NCBI GenBank assembly: GCA_015143295.1 | Contig: JABCRI010001013.1 | Span: 1-64,000, forward strand | From: Tetracentron sinense | Lineage: Eukaryota; Streptophyta; Magnoliopsida; Trochodendrales; Trochodendraceae | Reading direction: 5' to 3' | DNA: 64,000 bases | Part shown: in pieces, positions 10,854-21,920 of the stretch | How the letters are laid out: each line of letters opens with the position of its first letter | How positions within the stretch are numbered: the first letter of the stretch is position 1 | The notes under the pieces: model-generated | What the model was told of the DNA's origin: nothing | Database searches by the model: none | Seen by the model: only the letters and a program-made list of their open reading frames with translations | Program-made: the position numbers and the translations under genes

Positions 10854-11757
10854 TTATCACTCCATACGAACTTCGCATTCTTCCTTGTCAAATAAGTCAG
10901 CGGTGCCGCAAGGCTGGAGAAACTCTCTACGAATCTCCTGTAGTAGCCTACCAACCCAAGGAAATTACGTATCTTTGTGACACTCTTGGGCCTCGCCTAA
11001 CTCATGACTGCCTTTATCTTCTTCGGATCTACCAAAATGCCTTCCGCGGATACAACGTGGCCTAGGATTGCCACCTCTTCCAACCAAAACTCACACTTGC
11101 TAAGTTTGGCGTACAGCTTGTGCTCTCTCAGCATTTCCAAAGAAAGACGAAGGTTTCTCATGTGATCTTCTCGTGTCTGGGAATACACCAAGATATCATC
11201 GACAAACACGATCACGCATCGATCTAGATATGGCCGGAACACCCTGTTCATTAAATCCATAAAGGCTGCCGGCGCATTTGTGAGACCAAAAGGCATCACC
11301 AAGAACTCGTAGTGTCCGTATCGAGTCCGAAAAGCAGTTTTGGGAACATCTTCCGCCTTAATCTTCAACTAGTGATAACCCCGATCGAACATCTATCTTT
11401 TAGAAAAATCTCGCTCCTTTCAACTGATCGAACAAGTTATCAATCCTAGGCAATGGATACCTATTCTTTATAGTGACTTTGTTCAATTACCGATAATCGA
11501 CGCACATCCGCATCGATCCGTCCTTCTTCTTGACAAATAACACCGGGGCACCCCACGGTGAGACACTTGGTCGAACGAAACCAAGGCCTTGCAATTCCTC
11601 CAACTGTCTTCAACTCCTTGAGTTCAATCGGGGCCATTCTATATGGAGCCCTGAATATAGGAGTTGTGCCTGGTGCAAGTTCGATCACAAACTCAATCTC
11701 CCTGTCTAGAGGCAATCCTGGAAAATCCTCTGAAAATACATTCAGGAATTCACTCAA
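10854..11757 (-). pseudogene. Element B reverse transcriptase, in several frames
   Basis: Three blocks in sense order. 11757-11461: entry region with [21 protein letters not shown], which drifts out of frame after KELKTVGG. 11368-10997: [18 protein letters not shown], then [18 protein letters not shown], then the catalytic [16 protein letters not shown] and [17 protein letters not shown]. 10954-10685: thumb/connection MVGYYRRFVESFSSLAAPLT. The palm motif IDIRSGYHQL is split by a stop or frameshift between 11370 and 11460. The catalytic Asp pair is intact. Confidence 0.9.
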
Positions 11758-12163
11758 GACCGGAATAGTCCTTTGCCTCGAGGTTCGCTAGGCTCAACGC
11801 CGTAAAACGGGCAATACCTCTACCTTTCAACCCTCGAAAGTGGAATGGTTTTCCTTCTACCGGCTTGAAGAGCACCATTTTCTCAAAGCAAGCTACATGC
11901 CCGTGATGTGCTGCTAACCAATCAATTCCCAATATAACGTCAAAGTCTTGGAATCCAAGAACTATTAGATCAACCGCCAACTCGTGGCTTCCCACTTGAA
12001 CCACACTATTTCGACACACTTTATCAGTCAATACTGTTTTGCCGAGAGGAGTCGAAATGGCTAACTCCGGTTCTAGTTGACTAGGCTCCACAGAAAAGCC
12101 TTTTGAAAAGCTCGACGAGACAAATGAATGAGTAGACCCGGTATCAATGAACACTCTAGTCAA
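11750..12163 (-). pseudogene. Element B aspartic protease
   Basis: A 137-codon open stretch. It starts MTRVFIDTGSTHSFVSSSF, with the retropepsin catalytic DTGS at residues 7-10, then LVLGFQDFDVILGIDWLAAHH, the conserved second half. It is continuous with the linker to reverse transcriptase. The start shown is simply the first Met; in the element this is an internal part of the polyprotein. The upstream flank (12164-12330) is TA-rich and without coding signal. Confidence 0.87.
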
Positions 12164-12380
12164 ACATTCGTTGACTAGTAGGGTTCCTAAAATTTTAACT
12201 AGCTACGTCAATCCATGCATCACATCATATGTATATAGGTAGATAGATATATAGCACGTCACATACGTACACAAGGAGTAAAGCATAACATGACAATCGC
12301 GGATAAAAGAATAACTCTAAACGCGTACCTTGCACCACATCATCAGATGCAAGTGCATCACCCTCTGTCAAGGCAAAAAC

Positions 12381-13554
12381 TCACCCCTGGTTCACCTGGC
12401 GAGGCAGAGGTGTAGACCGGGTAGTCTGGGATGACGCCTGGTATGATCCTACTGGGCGTGCTGGGGGCCTAATCCCCTGAGACTGGCCTGGTAAATGCCG
12501 ACTGGGGTAATCCCTGATCACATGGCCCTGGCGACCACAATGAAAACATCCACCCGATGCCCTTCGGCAATCTCCTGCCGGGTGCCTTCGGCCACACGAA
12601 GTGCAGACCTCGTGTGTATAGGTCGGAGGGGCCGGAGGTGGAGCATACCTCACCGTCTGAGGTGTAACTGGCCGTGGAACTGGAAGGGCTTGAGGTCGCG
12701 GTGCCTGAGGCATGTACAGCCGTGGAACTGGAGGTGCATAAGATGGCCTCATCGGTGGTACTGGCCACGCATACTGATAAGGGCCGGTATGAGCCCACCT
12801 CTCTGGAGGTGCTGAACTACTGGCTTGGCCTCTCGCCAACTCTCTCTTCTTGTACACGGCCTCGGAATTCGCCTCGGCCAATAAGGCCTTGTCTACTACT
12901 TCTGGATAAGTAGCGTGCCTGAAAACTGAAACCTTCTCCATGATAACATCTTTGAGCCCTTGCTCAAATCTTCTCGCTTTCATTGCCTCGGTAGCAACCA
13001 TGTGAGTCGCGAAGCGTGATAGCTCCGAGAACTTAGCCTCATAAGCGGCCACAGTCATCGAAACTTGCTCTAGGTTAATGAACTCTCTTTCTTTCTTCTC
13101 CCGTGCTCCAACAGGAAAGTACTTCTTATCAAAAGTATCCTTGAACTCCTCCTAAGTCCAAGGTTGACCCTGCATGGTCAAATCTCGCGTCCTCAATGCG
13201 GATAACCACCAATGGTGGGCTTCGCCCTCTAGCATGAAAACTGCCCATGCTATTCTATCCTCCTCTGTGGGCGAGAGGACCGTAAAGATCTTCTCCATCT
13301 GGAGGATCCACACTCCCATGGAATGATGGAGGCCTCAATCTCCTGAATGCCTCAACCCCAGCTGTACGATGTACTGGAGCAATAGGCGGTGGAGTAGGTG
13401 CCGCTGAAGAAGGTATAGTCTGCCAAGCCAGCAATATGGCGAGTGTCTTGGCAATAGAGCCTAAGACCTGAGAGAGGTCCGGCTGCTCATCCTCATCTCT
13501 AGAAGAAGATGAAGCTCTGGTGTGTGGTCCACGACCCCGTGTGACCCGCCTCAT
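12381..13554 (-). pseudogene. Element B gag, broken
   Basis: The start at 13554 (MRRVTRGRGPHTR) leads 99 codons of capsid N-terminus, until a deletion and frame change near 13300 (A keeps the extra sequence LTAEAWILQ). Between 13058 and 13255 the capsid core is present with stops (for example within the FKDTFDKKYFPVGAREKKE equivalent). From 13058 to 12381 the frame is open for 225 codons and covers the rest of the capsid, a Pro-rich linker (PQAPRPQALPVPRPVTP) and the zinc knuckle. The knuckle reads CFHCGRQGHVIRDY: the last Cys is Tyr, so zinc binding would be lost. In A the residue is still Cys. Confidence 0.88.
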
Positions 13555-13656
13555 GACTAAAGTCCTGAGAATAATAGCACCACATGAGTATAACTTGAAA
13601 CCACAATTTATCGTATTAGTTCAATTCATCATACTCCAATTGCACAAATTATATAT
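13555..13656 (-). other. Element B leader, part left of element D
   Basis: Non-coding leader matching 4514-4600 of A. It ends in ATATA (13652-13656), the presumed target duplication of D (GTATA at 21677-21681 on the other side, one transition apart). Confidence 0.7.
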
Positions 13657-14280
13657 GTAACGCCCCAGAATTTTAATATAATAAAATTATGGGTTTATTG
13701 GTCCTTAATTGGGGTTAATAAGTTAAGTATTTAATTAAATTGTGAAAGGTGAGTTTTACTCGAGATTGAGTTGTAATGATCAAATCTCAGTATTTCTTCT
13801 CGAAAACCCCACACAATGTATTGGTCGACTACCGGGACCTTCACCTGTCGTATTGGTTCCGTCAAGTATCGTCTCGCAGGACCGCAGGGTCATATTCTGT
13901 AAGAAAATCAAGAAAATGGGAAATTTCTAGATTTTAAGAAATTAAGTGGGACTCAATATTTCTTGGAGATCCTAATAGAAATCCATGCGGCTGATACCAG
14001 CGCGTGCCGGTCGGCCGTGGGAACTAACTTCTGTCGTTTCGGCAATTAGTTATCTCAAACAAAGAAACGGCGGCCTATTTTGTGTCTGAAATTAGGAAAT
14101 TAGTGGGTTTTCCAGTTTTCTTCCAGACAAAAGTGCAGCTGTCAAATCTCAGTATTTTTCTCTGAAATTTTTACAGTAGGTGTCGAACTACCCCAAGTTT
14201 GATCGCCTGAAGTTTCATCACTATCGGGTGTTAAATAGTAGGGTTTTAAATGATATATGCATGAAAAGTGGGAAAATCCA

Positions 14281-14314
14281 GTCAAAACAGTCAAAGTGGT
14301 TGACTTGGTCAACC
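14281..14314 (+). promoter_or_regulatory. W-box-like cluster upstream of the D LTR TATA box
   Basis: Four TTGAC cores on either strand within 34 bases: GTCAA at 14281 and 14290, then the inverted pair GGTTGAC-TTG-GTCAACC at 14298-14314. TTGAC followed by C or T is the core bound by plant WRKY factors. The cluster ends about 65 bases before the TATA box. The 3' LTR keeps the inverted pair (18902-18918) and one more core. Function is inferred from motif and position only. Confidence 0.5.
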
Positions 14315-14378
14315 TCACTTTTTCCACACCAATGGTCATGTGCTGTTGCACATGATCTTTCCCCCCACCATCCTTGCC

Positions 14379-14386
14379 TATAAATA
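14379..14386 (+). promoter_or_regulatory. TATA box of D 5' LTR
   Basis: TATAAATA in the context GCC-TATAAATA-AGAGGC, followed about 65 bases on by a GA-rich tract. Identical at 18983-18990 in the 3' LTR. Confidence 0.75.
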
Positions 14387-15685
14387 AGAGGCAGACTCAT
14401 TCTCATGAGAGAAAATTCCAGAGCATCAAAATGCTGGCCCGACTCCAATCTAGAGAGAGGAAGTGAGGAGAGAGAAAGAGGAGAGAGAGAGAAAAGAAGA
14501 GAGAGAAAGAAAGGAGAGTCCACCTTGGGGTTTTTTGACGTTCCTGACGTCCGATTTTCTCTCTGGTGTCTCGATTGGCGTGTAGAGAGAGAAAAAGGAG
14601 GAGAGAGAAAGTTACATATGCTCTACCCCGGGGTTAATCGTCGTGGGGAATGCGTCGGTGACATTTATTTTCTTCCCTAGTGCCTCGATCGACGTGTAGA
14701 GAGAGAAAGAGAGAATTCTAGAGAGAGAAAGTAGAGGTTTGAGAGAGGCGGTTCACCTAGAGGTTTTCAGCTTTCTGATCGCATTGGTGATGACCATTTC
14801 AACACCCGGAGCCTCGAAAGTTGTGTAGTAGGTAAAATCCCTTTCCATTTCTTCTCTTTTCCCTTATTTAAGCTACTTTATTTATGTGGAATAGTTTTGT
14901 GATATTATGTGTGGATGAAAAAAGGTCGGAGACCTTATGAATGATGTGTGGATGGGATGGATGGGAGTGAAAATGGAGCAGAGGGATGGAGCCCTCGGTT
15001 TCGGGCTGTTTCTTGCTCAGAATTTAGGTTCAACGTGATTTGGGATAGATCGTAGCGGAAGTGTGATCGACTGCAGGAAGTTATGAGAGCCTGACTGGGC
15101 TTCTATATGTGTGATGTGATGTGATTTTGACATTATAAGGCAATGGTAGGGTCCATTGGCCTGGTTAAGTTCCCTATCAGAACTACTCTTGTATGATGTA
15201 ATGTTTGTTTTAAGGCAATGGTAGGTCCATTGGCATGGTAAAAGTCCCACCTCGAGACAACCTTTGTGTATGATGTGATGTTGTTGGGACATGGTAAGGT
15301 GATGGAATGGTCTATCGGCCGGATAATGTTTCACACTGGAACGGTATACCCTCGGACTTGGTCCACGGGTGTGAGGCCTTATTCAAGCAAGGCCTGAATA
15401 ATTGGGGATTTCCTATGTTAGAAAACCTAACCTACGTGAAGTGCTGTCTGTGGTTCCTCTTTGGCTAGGTTCGGAGAGGCGGTATCTATTATGAGCCTGG
15501 GTTCCTCCGCGACTGATAGTTGGGAGAGTTAGGACGGCATTGGGCCATGAGCTCAAGGTTGGATTGGGGTCTATGGACCCAGGGATGTATTGAGTTTACG
15601 AACTCAATGATGTTACCTTGAGGGGGCATTAGCCTGTGTCGGTAGGTATGCAACCAACAAAGATTGTGATGATATTGATGGTAGC

Positions 15686-16322
15686 TGTCAGAGGTGTTGT
15701 GTCTGACAGGATTTGATGTCAGAGGTGTTGTGCCTGACAGGGGTTAATGTCAGATGTGTTTTGGTTGACAGGATTTGATGTCAGAGGTGTTGTGCCTGAC
15801 AGGATTTGATGTCAGAGGTGTTTCCTGGTTATTAGATGGGTGTTCCTGACATGTCAAATGTGTATTTTCCTGGCAAGTTAGATGTGTTCCTGGTAATCAG
15901 ATGTGTTTCCTGACAAGGGTATCATGTCAGAGGTGTTATGCCTGACAGAGTGATATGTCAGATGTGTACCTGATAGACAGGTGTTTCCTGATGGTCAGGT
16001 GTTTCCTAGTGGTCAGGTGTTTCCTGTTAGTCAGAGGTGCGTCCCTGGCTTGTCAGATGAGTTTCATTTTCCTGACAGGTTGGATGGGTTTCCTGGCTAT
16101 CAGATGTGTATCCTGGCTGATCAGATGTGTATCTTGATGATCAGATGTGTATCCTGGCAATCAGTTGTGTTTCCTGACAAATGTGGTTGTGTGTGTGTCG
16201 GTGTTCCCATAGAGAGAAAATATAAAGTAAGTGTCAGAGGTGTAGTTCCTGACAGAGTGTGATATGTCAGAGGTGCTGTTCCTGACAGAGTATAATGTGT
16301 TAGAAATATTGTTCCTGACAGT
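15686..16322 (+). repeat. Hairpin array TGTCAG...CTGACA in D 5' LTR
   Basis: About 20 units of roughly 25-35 bases, mostly TGTCAGAGGTGTT..CCTGACAG. Arms TGTCAG/CTGACA pair with an 8-12-base loop. A subset near 16095-16150 has ATCAG paired with CTGAT. It is matched by 20300-20935 in the 3' LTR. Confidence 0.8.
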
Positions 16323-17066
16323 TATCGGGTGAAGACCCGGGTTATGTGTAGAATATGATGATTTAAGGATTAATTTGGTCGACATACCCAATGATTGGTT
16401 ATAATCGGGAAAAGTCCCGATTGGTTGATAATTGAGTCTGTGAACTCATGGATAGAGGTTGTACACGAGCGAAGGCCCAGTTGATCGAGTCTATGGACTC
16501 AAGGATAAAGCGTGAGCGGTTATCTGAAACGGTAACCTGGTGTCGTGGACAATCACTGGATGAATTTGACAACTTGGAGGTTGGGAACCTCGAATAGAGT
16601 GAAATAGCCCTGAGTCACCTCGGGTCACGAATTACGATATTATCATTCTGCATATTAGTATAATATGAGAATTGTATTGTACTACTATATCATTATTGAT
16701 GAATGTTATTATGTGGAAAATAGTTTAGATGGGCAGTGGATTTTGCTGGGGTCTATGGCTCACATCTCATTTTATGTCTTCAGATTCTGAAGCAGTTATC
16801 GATTGACAAGGAGTTACACTTTAGAGTTTGGAGGTATATCGGTGCAGTTGTGGCGCCAAAAGTAAAGACTACTGTAACTAGTGAGGTAACATATTTGCTT
16901 ATGATGTGTTATTGTGATGACCAGTTGTTGTTGCTTATGTAAGCTCATAAGAAAAGTTGAAAATTTCCACATTTTCACGGGTAAAGTCTTCCGCTGTGTG
17001 TCATTGACGAACGGGCACGCGTCTCGGAACACGATTTCCTTAGGCGCAGGTTCGGGGCGTCATAGT

Positions 17067-17078
17067 TGGTATCAGAGC
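17067..17078 (+). other. Element D primer-binding site (initiator Met-tRNA)
   Basis: TGGTATCAGAGC directly after the 5' LTR, complementary to the 3' end of initiator tRNA-Met. Confidence 0.93.
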
Positions 17079-17404
17079 TAAAAGCAATAACCATCATAAC
17101 AAATCGTATTAGTTATAGGCTCTAATTGTATATTAGACTCAATTAGGACCATCGTACACTGCCGGTTTCGAATCAAATGATGATTTGAAACCTTGTGTAT
17201 ATTGTTAGGAGTGAAAGCTGGAGATATAGATCATCTCTAGGAGGGTGTAAGAGGAAGTCTTACTATGCCAAAAGGGAATTAAACATTATTAGCCTCAGTA
17301 GGATAGATGAGTGAAATATTTTTTGATATATTTGGATGTCATTTTGATTTTGATGTCCCTATTACGAGATAGTAAAACATTGTTATTTTTGTAATAGGAA
17401 TACG
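17079..17404 (+). other. Element D leader
   Basis: Untranslated sequence between primer site and gag. No ORF or repeat is seen. Confidence 0.6.
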
Positions 17405-18052
17405 ATGCCGCCGAGACGAGCACCTGGAAATACTCTGGCAGGAGCATTCGAGGCCATCACTGCTCTAACCGAATTGATCCAACGGCAACAGAGTGGTAAC
17501 CGTGTCTCTATTAACTCAGAACAAGAGCAAGGGAACGGTAGTAGACTTAAGAAGTTCAGAAAACTTAGACCAAACTCATTCTCTGGTGCCACCAATCCAT
17601 TAGTGGCTGAAAATTGGATTCGAGAGCTCGAAAAGATATTCCGAGCAATGACGTGCCCAGAAGAGGTTAAGCCAGAGTTAGCAATATTCATGTTGGCAGG
17701 AGAGGCTGAGCATTGGTGGACGACCGTTGAAAGGACAATTTCAGACGATCAAAAGCCTATCTCCTGGGGAAAATTTGTGGAATTGTTTTATCAGAAGTAT
17801 TTTTCGATCTCCATGAGGAAGACAAAGGAGATGGAATTCCTTCAGCTGACTCAAGGCAACATGTCAGTCAGCGAATACGAACAGAAGTTCAACCAGCTCT
17901 CCCGATTCGCAAAAAGGCTTGTTGAGGATGAACAATGGAGAGTCGACAAGTTCGATGATGGATTGAAGCCAGCAATCAAAGGAAAATTGTTTTGCTATAG
18001 TAGGCATTGTCATGATGTATTTTTTGTATGGTTTGTAGTTTATCCTTGTTAA
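17405..18052 (+). CDS. Element D partial gag (capsid domain), only coding region of D
   Basis: A 215-codon frame starting MPPRRAPGNTLAGAFEAITAL. Residues about 55-190 are the Ty3/gypsy capsid domain (Retrotrans_gag): FRKLRPNSFSGATNPLVAE, then GEAEHWWTTVERTI, FVELFYQKYFSISM, QLTQGNMSVSEYEQKFNQL and WRVDKFDDGLKPAIKG. The last 18 or so codons (after KGKLFC) are unrelated sequence from the element's 3' end, so a deletion joined gag to the 3' non-coding region near 17985, removing the zinc knuckle and all of pol. The frame is intact; a capsid-only protein could be made. A knuckle-less gag is shorter than the usual 300-400 residues. Confidence 0.87.
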   Translation: MPPRRAPGNTLAGAFEAITALTELIQRQQSGNRVSINSEQEQGNGSRLKKFRKLRPNSFSGATNPLVAENWIRELEKIFRAMTCPEEVKPELAIFMLAGEAEHWWTTVERTISDDQKPISWGKFVELFYQKYFSISMRKTKEMEFLQLTQGNMSVSEYEQKFNQLSRFAKRLVEDEQWRVDKFDDGLKPAIKGKLFCYSRHCHDVFFVWFVVYPC

Positions 18053-18259
18053 TATGTATGTACAAACTCAAAAGTTTTTTTTAGAAATGATATATTTTGT
18101 AATGTGTTCAAGCGCATAAGAGAATGGAATGCTACTTGACTAAATAGAACTCTCATACCCTTATGGTGAAATTGGCGGTAGGATATAAGGTACCCTCTAC
18201 TATTGGAAGATACAGGTTCATCAAATTTCGAGGACGAAATTTTTGTAAGAATGGGAGAT
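18053..18259 (+). other. Element D 3' untranslated region and polypurine tract
   Basis: Non-coding sequence ending TTTCGAGGACGAAATTTTTG, then a purine-rich tract (18247-18259, AGAATGGGAGAT) directly before the 3' LTR. The same arrangement precedes the LTRs of B and I. Confidence 0.85.
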
Positions 18260-21200
18260 TGTAACGCCCCAGAATTTTAATATAATAAAATTATGGGTTT
18301 GTTGGTCCTTAATTGGGGTTAATAAGTTAAGTATTTAATTAAATTGTGAAAAGTGAGTTTTACTCGAGATTGAGTTGTAGTGATCAAATCTCAGTATTTC
18401 TTCTCAAAAACCCCACACAGTGTATTGGTCGACTACCGGGACCTTCACCTGTCGTATTGGTTCCGTCAAGTATCGTCTCGCAGGACCGCAGGGTCATATT
18501 CTGTAAGAAAATCAAGAAAACGGGAAATTTCCAGATTTTTAGAAATTAAGTGGGACTCAATATTTCTTGGGGATCCTAATAAAAATCTGTGTGGCTGATA
18601 CCAGCGCGTGCCGGTCGGCCATGGGAACTAACTTCTGTCGTTTCGACAGTTAGTTATCTCAAACGAAGAAACGGCGGCCTATTTTGTGTCCGAAATTAGG
18701 AAATTAGTGGGTTTTGCAGTTTTCTTCCAAACAAAAGTGCAGCTGTCAAAACTCAGTATTTTTCTCTGAAATTTTTACAGTAGGTGTCGAACTACCCCAA
18801 GTTCGGTCACCTGAAGTTTCATCACTATCGGGTGTTAAATAGTAGGGTTTTAAATGATATATGCATGAAAAACGGGAAAATCCAATCAAACCAGTCAAAG
18901 TGGTTGACTTGGTCAACCTCACTTTTTCCACACCAATGGTCATGTGCTGTTGCACATGATCTTTCCCCCCACCATCCTTGCCTATAAATAAGAGGCAGAC
19001 TCATTCTCATGAGAGAAAATTCCAGAGCATCAAAATGCTGGCCCGACTCCAATCTAGAGAGAGAAAGTGAGGAGAGAGAAAGAGGAGAGAGAGAGAAAAG
19101 AAGAGAGAGAAAGAAAGGAGAGTTCACCTTGCGGTTTTTTGACGTTCCCGACACGTTGGCGACGATTTTCTCTCCAGTGTCTCGATTGGCGTGTAGAGAG
19201 AGAGAAAAAGGAGTTGAGAGAAAGTTGCATGTGCTCTACCCCGGGGTTGATCATCATGGGGAACGCGTTGGCGACATTTATTTTCTTCCCCAGTGCCTCG
19301 ATCGACATGTAGAGAGAGAAAGAGAGAATTCTAGAGAGAGAAAGTAGAGGTTTGAGAGAGGCCGTTCACCTAGAGGTTTTCAGCTTTCTGATCGCATTGG
19401 TGATGACCATTTCAACACCTGGAGCCTCGAAAGTTGTGTAGTAGGTAAAATCCCTTTCATTTCTTCTCTTTTCCCTTATTTAAGCTACTTTATTTATGTG
19501 GAATAGTTTTGTGATATTATGTGTGGATGGAAAAAGGTCGGAGACCTTATGAATGATGTATGGAAGGGATGGATGGGAGTGAAAATGGAGCAGAGGGATG
19601 GAGCCCTCGGTTTCGGGCTGTTTCTAGCTCAGAATTTAGGCTCAGCGTGATTTGCGATAGATCGCAGAGGAAGTGTGATTGACTGCAGGAAGTTATGAGA
19701 GCCTGACTGGGCTTCTATATGTGTGATGTGATGTGATTTTGACATTGTAAGGCAATGGTAGTGTCCATTGGCCTGGTTAAGTTCCCTATCGGAACTACTC
19801 TTGTATGATGTAATGTTTGTTTTAAGGCAATGGTAGGTCCATTGGCATGGTAAAAGTCCCACCTCGGGACAACCTTTGTGTATGATGTGATGTTGTTGGG
19901 ACATGGTAAGGTGATGGAATGGTCTATCAGCCGGATAATGTTCCACACCGGAATGGTATACCCTCGGACTTGGTCCACGGATGTGAGGCCTTATTCAAGC
20001 AAGGCCTGAATAATTGGGGATTTCCTATGTTAGAAAACTTAACCTACGTGAAGTGCTGTCTGTGGTTCCTCTTTGGCTAGGTCCGGAGAGGCGGTATCTA
20101 TTATGAGCCCGGGTTCCTCCGTGACTGATAGTCGGGAGAGTTAGGACGGCATTGGGCCATGAGCTCAAGGTTGGATTGGGGTCTATGGACCCAGGGATGT
20201 ATTGAGTTTATGAACTCAATGATGTTACCTTGAGGGGGCATTGGCCTGTGTTGGTAGGTATGCACCCAACAGAGATCGTGATGATATATGATTGTAGCTA
20301 TCAGAGGTGTTGTGTCTGACAGGATTTGATGTCAGAGGTGTTGTGCCTGACGGGGGTTAATGTCAGATGTGTTTTGCCTGACAGGATTTGATGTCAAAGG
20401 TGTTGTGCCTGACAGGATTTGATGTCAGAGGTGTTTCCTGCTTATTAGATGGGTGTTCCTGACATGTCAGATGTGTTATTCCTGGCAAGTTAGATGTGTT
20501 CCTGGTAATCAGATGTGTTTCCTGACAAGGGTGTCATGTCAGAGGTGTTATGCCTGACAGAGTGATATGTCAGATGTGTACCTGATAGACAGGTGTTTCC
20601 TGATGGTCAGGTATTTCCTGGTGGTCAGGTGTTTCCTGTTAGTCAGAGGTGCGTCCCTGGCTTGTCAGATGAGTTTCATTTTCCTGACAGGTTGGATGGG
20701 TTTTTTGACTATCAGATGTGTATCCTGGCTGATCAGATGTGTATCCTGATGATCAGATGTGTATCCTGGCGATCAAATGTGTTTCCTGACAAATGTGGTT
20801 GTGTGTGTGTCGGTGTTCCCATAGAGGAAAAATATAAAGTAAGTGTCAGAGGTGTGGTTCCTAACAGAGTGTGAGATGTCAGAGATGTTGTTCCTGACAG
20901 AGTATGATGTGTTAGAAATATTGTTCCTGGCAGTTATCAGGTGAACACCTGGGTTATGTGTAGAATATGATGATTTAAGGATTAATTTGGTCGACATACC
21001 CAATGATTGGTTATAATCGGGAAAAGTCCTGATTGGTTGATAATTGAGTCTGTGAACTCATGTATAGAGATTGTACATGAGCGAAGGCCCAGTTGATCGA
21101 GTCTATGGATTCAAGGATAAAGTGTGAGCGGTTATCTGAAACGGTAACCTGGTGTCGTGGACAATCACTGGATGAATTTGACAACTTAGAGGTTGGGAAC

Positions 21201-21676
21201 CTCGAATAGAGTGAAATAGCCCTGTGTGACCTCGGGTCACGAATTACGATATTATCATTCTGCATATTAGTATAATATGAGAATTGTATTGTACTACTAT
21301 ATCATTATTGATGTATGTTATTATGTGGAAAATAGTTTAGATGGGCTGTGGATTTTGCTGGGCTCTATGGCTCACATCTCATTTTATGTCTTCAGATTCT
21401 GAAGCAGTTACCGATTGACAAGGAGTTACACTTTAGAGTCTGGAGGTATATCGGTGCAGTTGTGGCGCCAAAAGTAAAGACTATTGTAACTAGTGAAGAA
21501 ACATATTTGCTTATGATGTGTTATTGTGATGACCAGTTGTTATTGCTTATGTAAGCTCATAAGAAAAGTTGAAAATTCCCGTATTTTCGCAGGTAAAGTC
21601 TTCCGCTGTGTGTCATTGACGAATGGGCACGCGTCTCGGAACATGATTTCCTTAGGCACGGGTTCGGGGCGTCACA
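18260..21676 (+). repeat. Element D 3' LTR
   Basis: Near-identical partner of 13657-17064: TGTAACGCCCC start, GTCACA end, TATAAATA at 18983-18990, GA tract at 19055-19125, hairpin array at 20300-20935. Differences are scattered substitutions and small indels, for example a 9-10-base insertion near 19153 next to the CACGTTGGCGACG sequence and loss of one TTGAC core. Confidence 0.93.
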
Positions 21677-21920
21677 GTATAGCACTAGCATACATCACAT
21701 CAAGTCATTAGAGTATTTATCATATTATACTTTGGTGTCCTAGCGTCTCTAAGACCCGTACGTGGTTGTAACAACCATGTTGACTAAGACTAAAGTTTAG
21801 TCTCACACTTGGATCATGACTCGCTTCCGACTTACTTCCTTCCTAACTTGTTTCCTGACATATGCTCTTGTCAAGCCGTGGTATAGATTCTAAGTGACCC
21901 TAAAGACCAAAAGCCTAAGC
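21677..21920 (-). other. Element B leader, part right of D, ending in a deletion that removed the primer site
   Basis: It matches 4600-4860 of A up to AAGCCTAAGCT. There B jumps straight to sequence equivalent to about 4961 of A. Roughly 100 bases are missing: the Met-tRNA primer site and the first 90 or so bases of the LTR. Confidence 0.8.

Larger units (their letters stand above)
13657..17064 (+). repeat. Element D 5' LTR
   Basis: Starts TGTAACGCCCC and ends GGGCGTCATA, where the 3' LTR has GTCACA, so the last C has mutated to T. In order: about 640 bases of unremarkable U3; a cluster of TTGAC/GTCAA cores (14281-14314); TATAAATA (14379-14386); a GA-rich transcribed tract (14450-14520) with further GA runs to 14740; a region of paired repeats; the hairpin array TGTCAG...CTGACA (15686-16322); and the terminal region. 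ORFs of 60-105 codons inside it match between the two LTRs but have no coding character. Confidence 0.93.
13657..21676 (+). mobile_element. Element D: gag-only LTR retrotransposon (TR-GAG-like) with 3.4-kb LTRs
   Basis: Two near-identical LTRs (13657-17064 and 18260-21676) enclose only 1.2 kb of internal sequence: a Met-tRNA primer site, a partial gag and a polypurine tract. Protease, reverse transcriptase and integrase are absent, so it must have moved with enzymes from another element. The gag closely resembles that of element I (63682-63988), a candidate member of the helper family. Few differences per line separate the LTRs, which makes D among the youngest insertions here. Its orientation is opposite to host element B. 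Confidence 0.92.

Noticed and set aside
14405..14680. 91-codon Arg/Glu-rich frame (and equivalents at 19009-19347)
   Set aside because: Translation of the GA microsatellite in D's LTR; composition artefact, differing in frame between the two LTRs.
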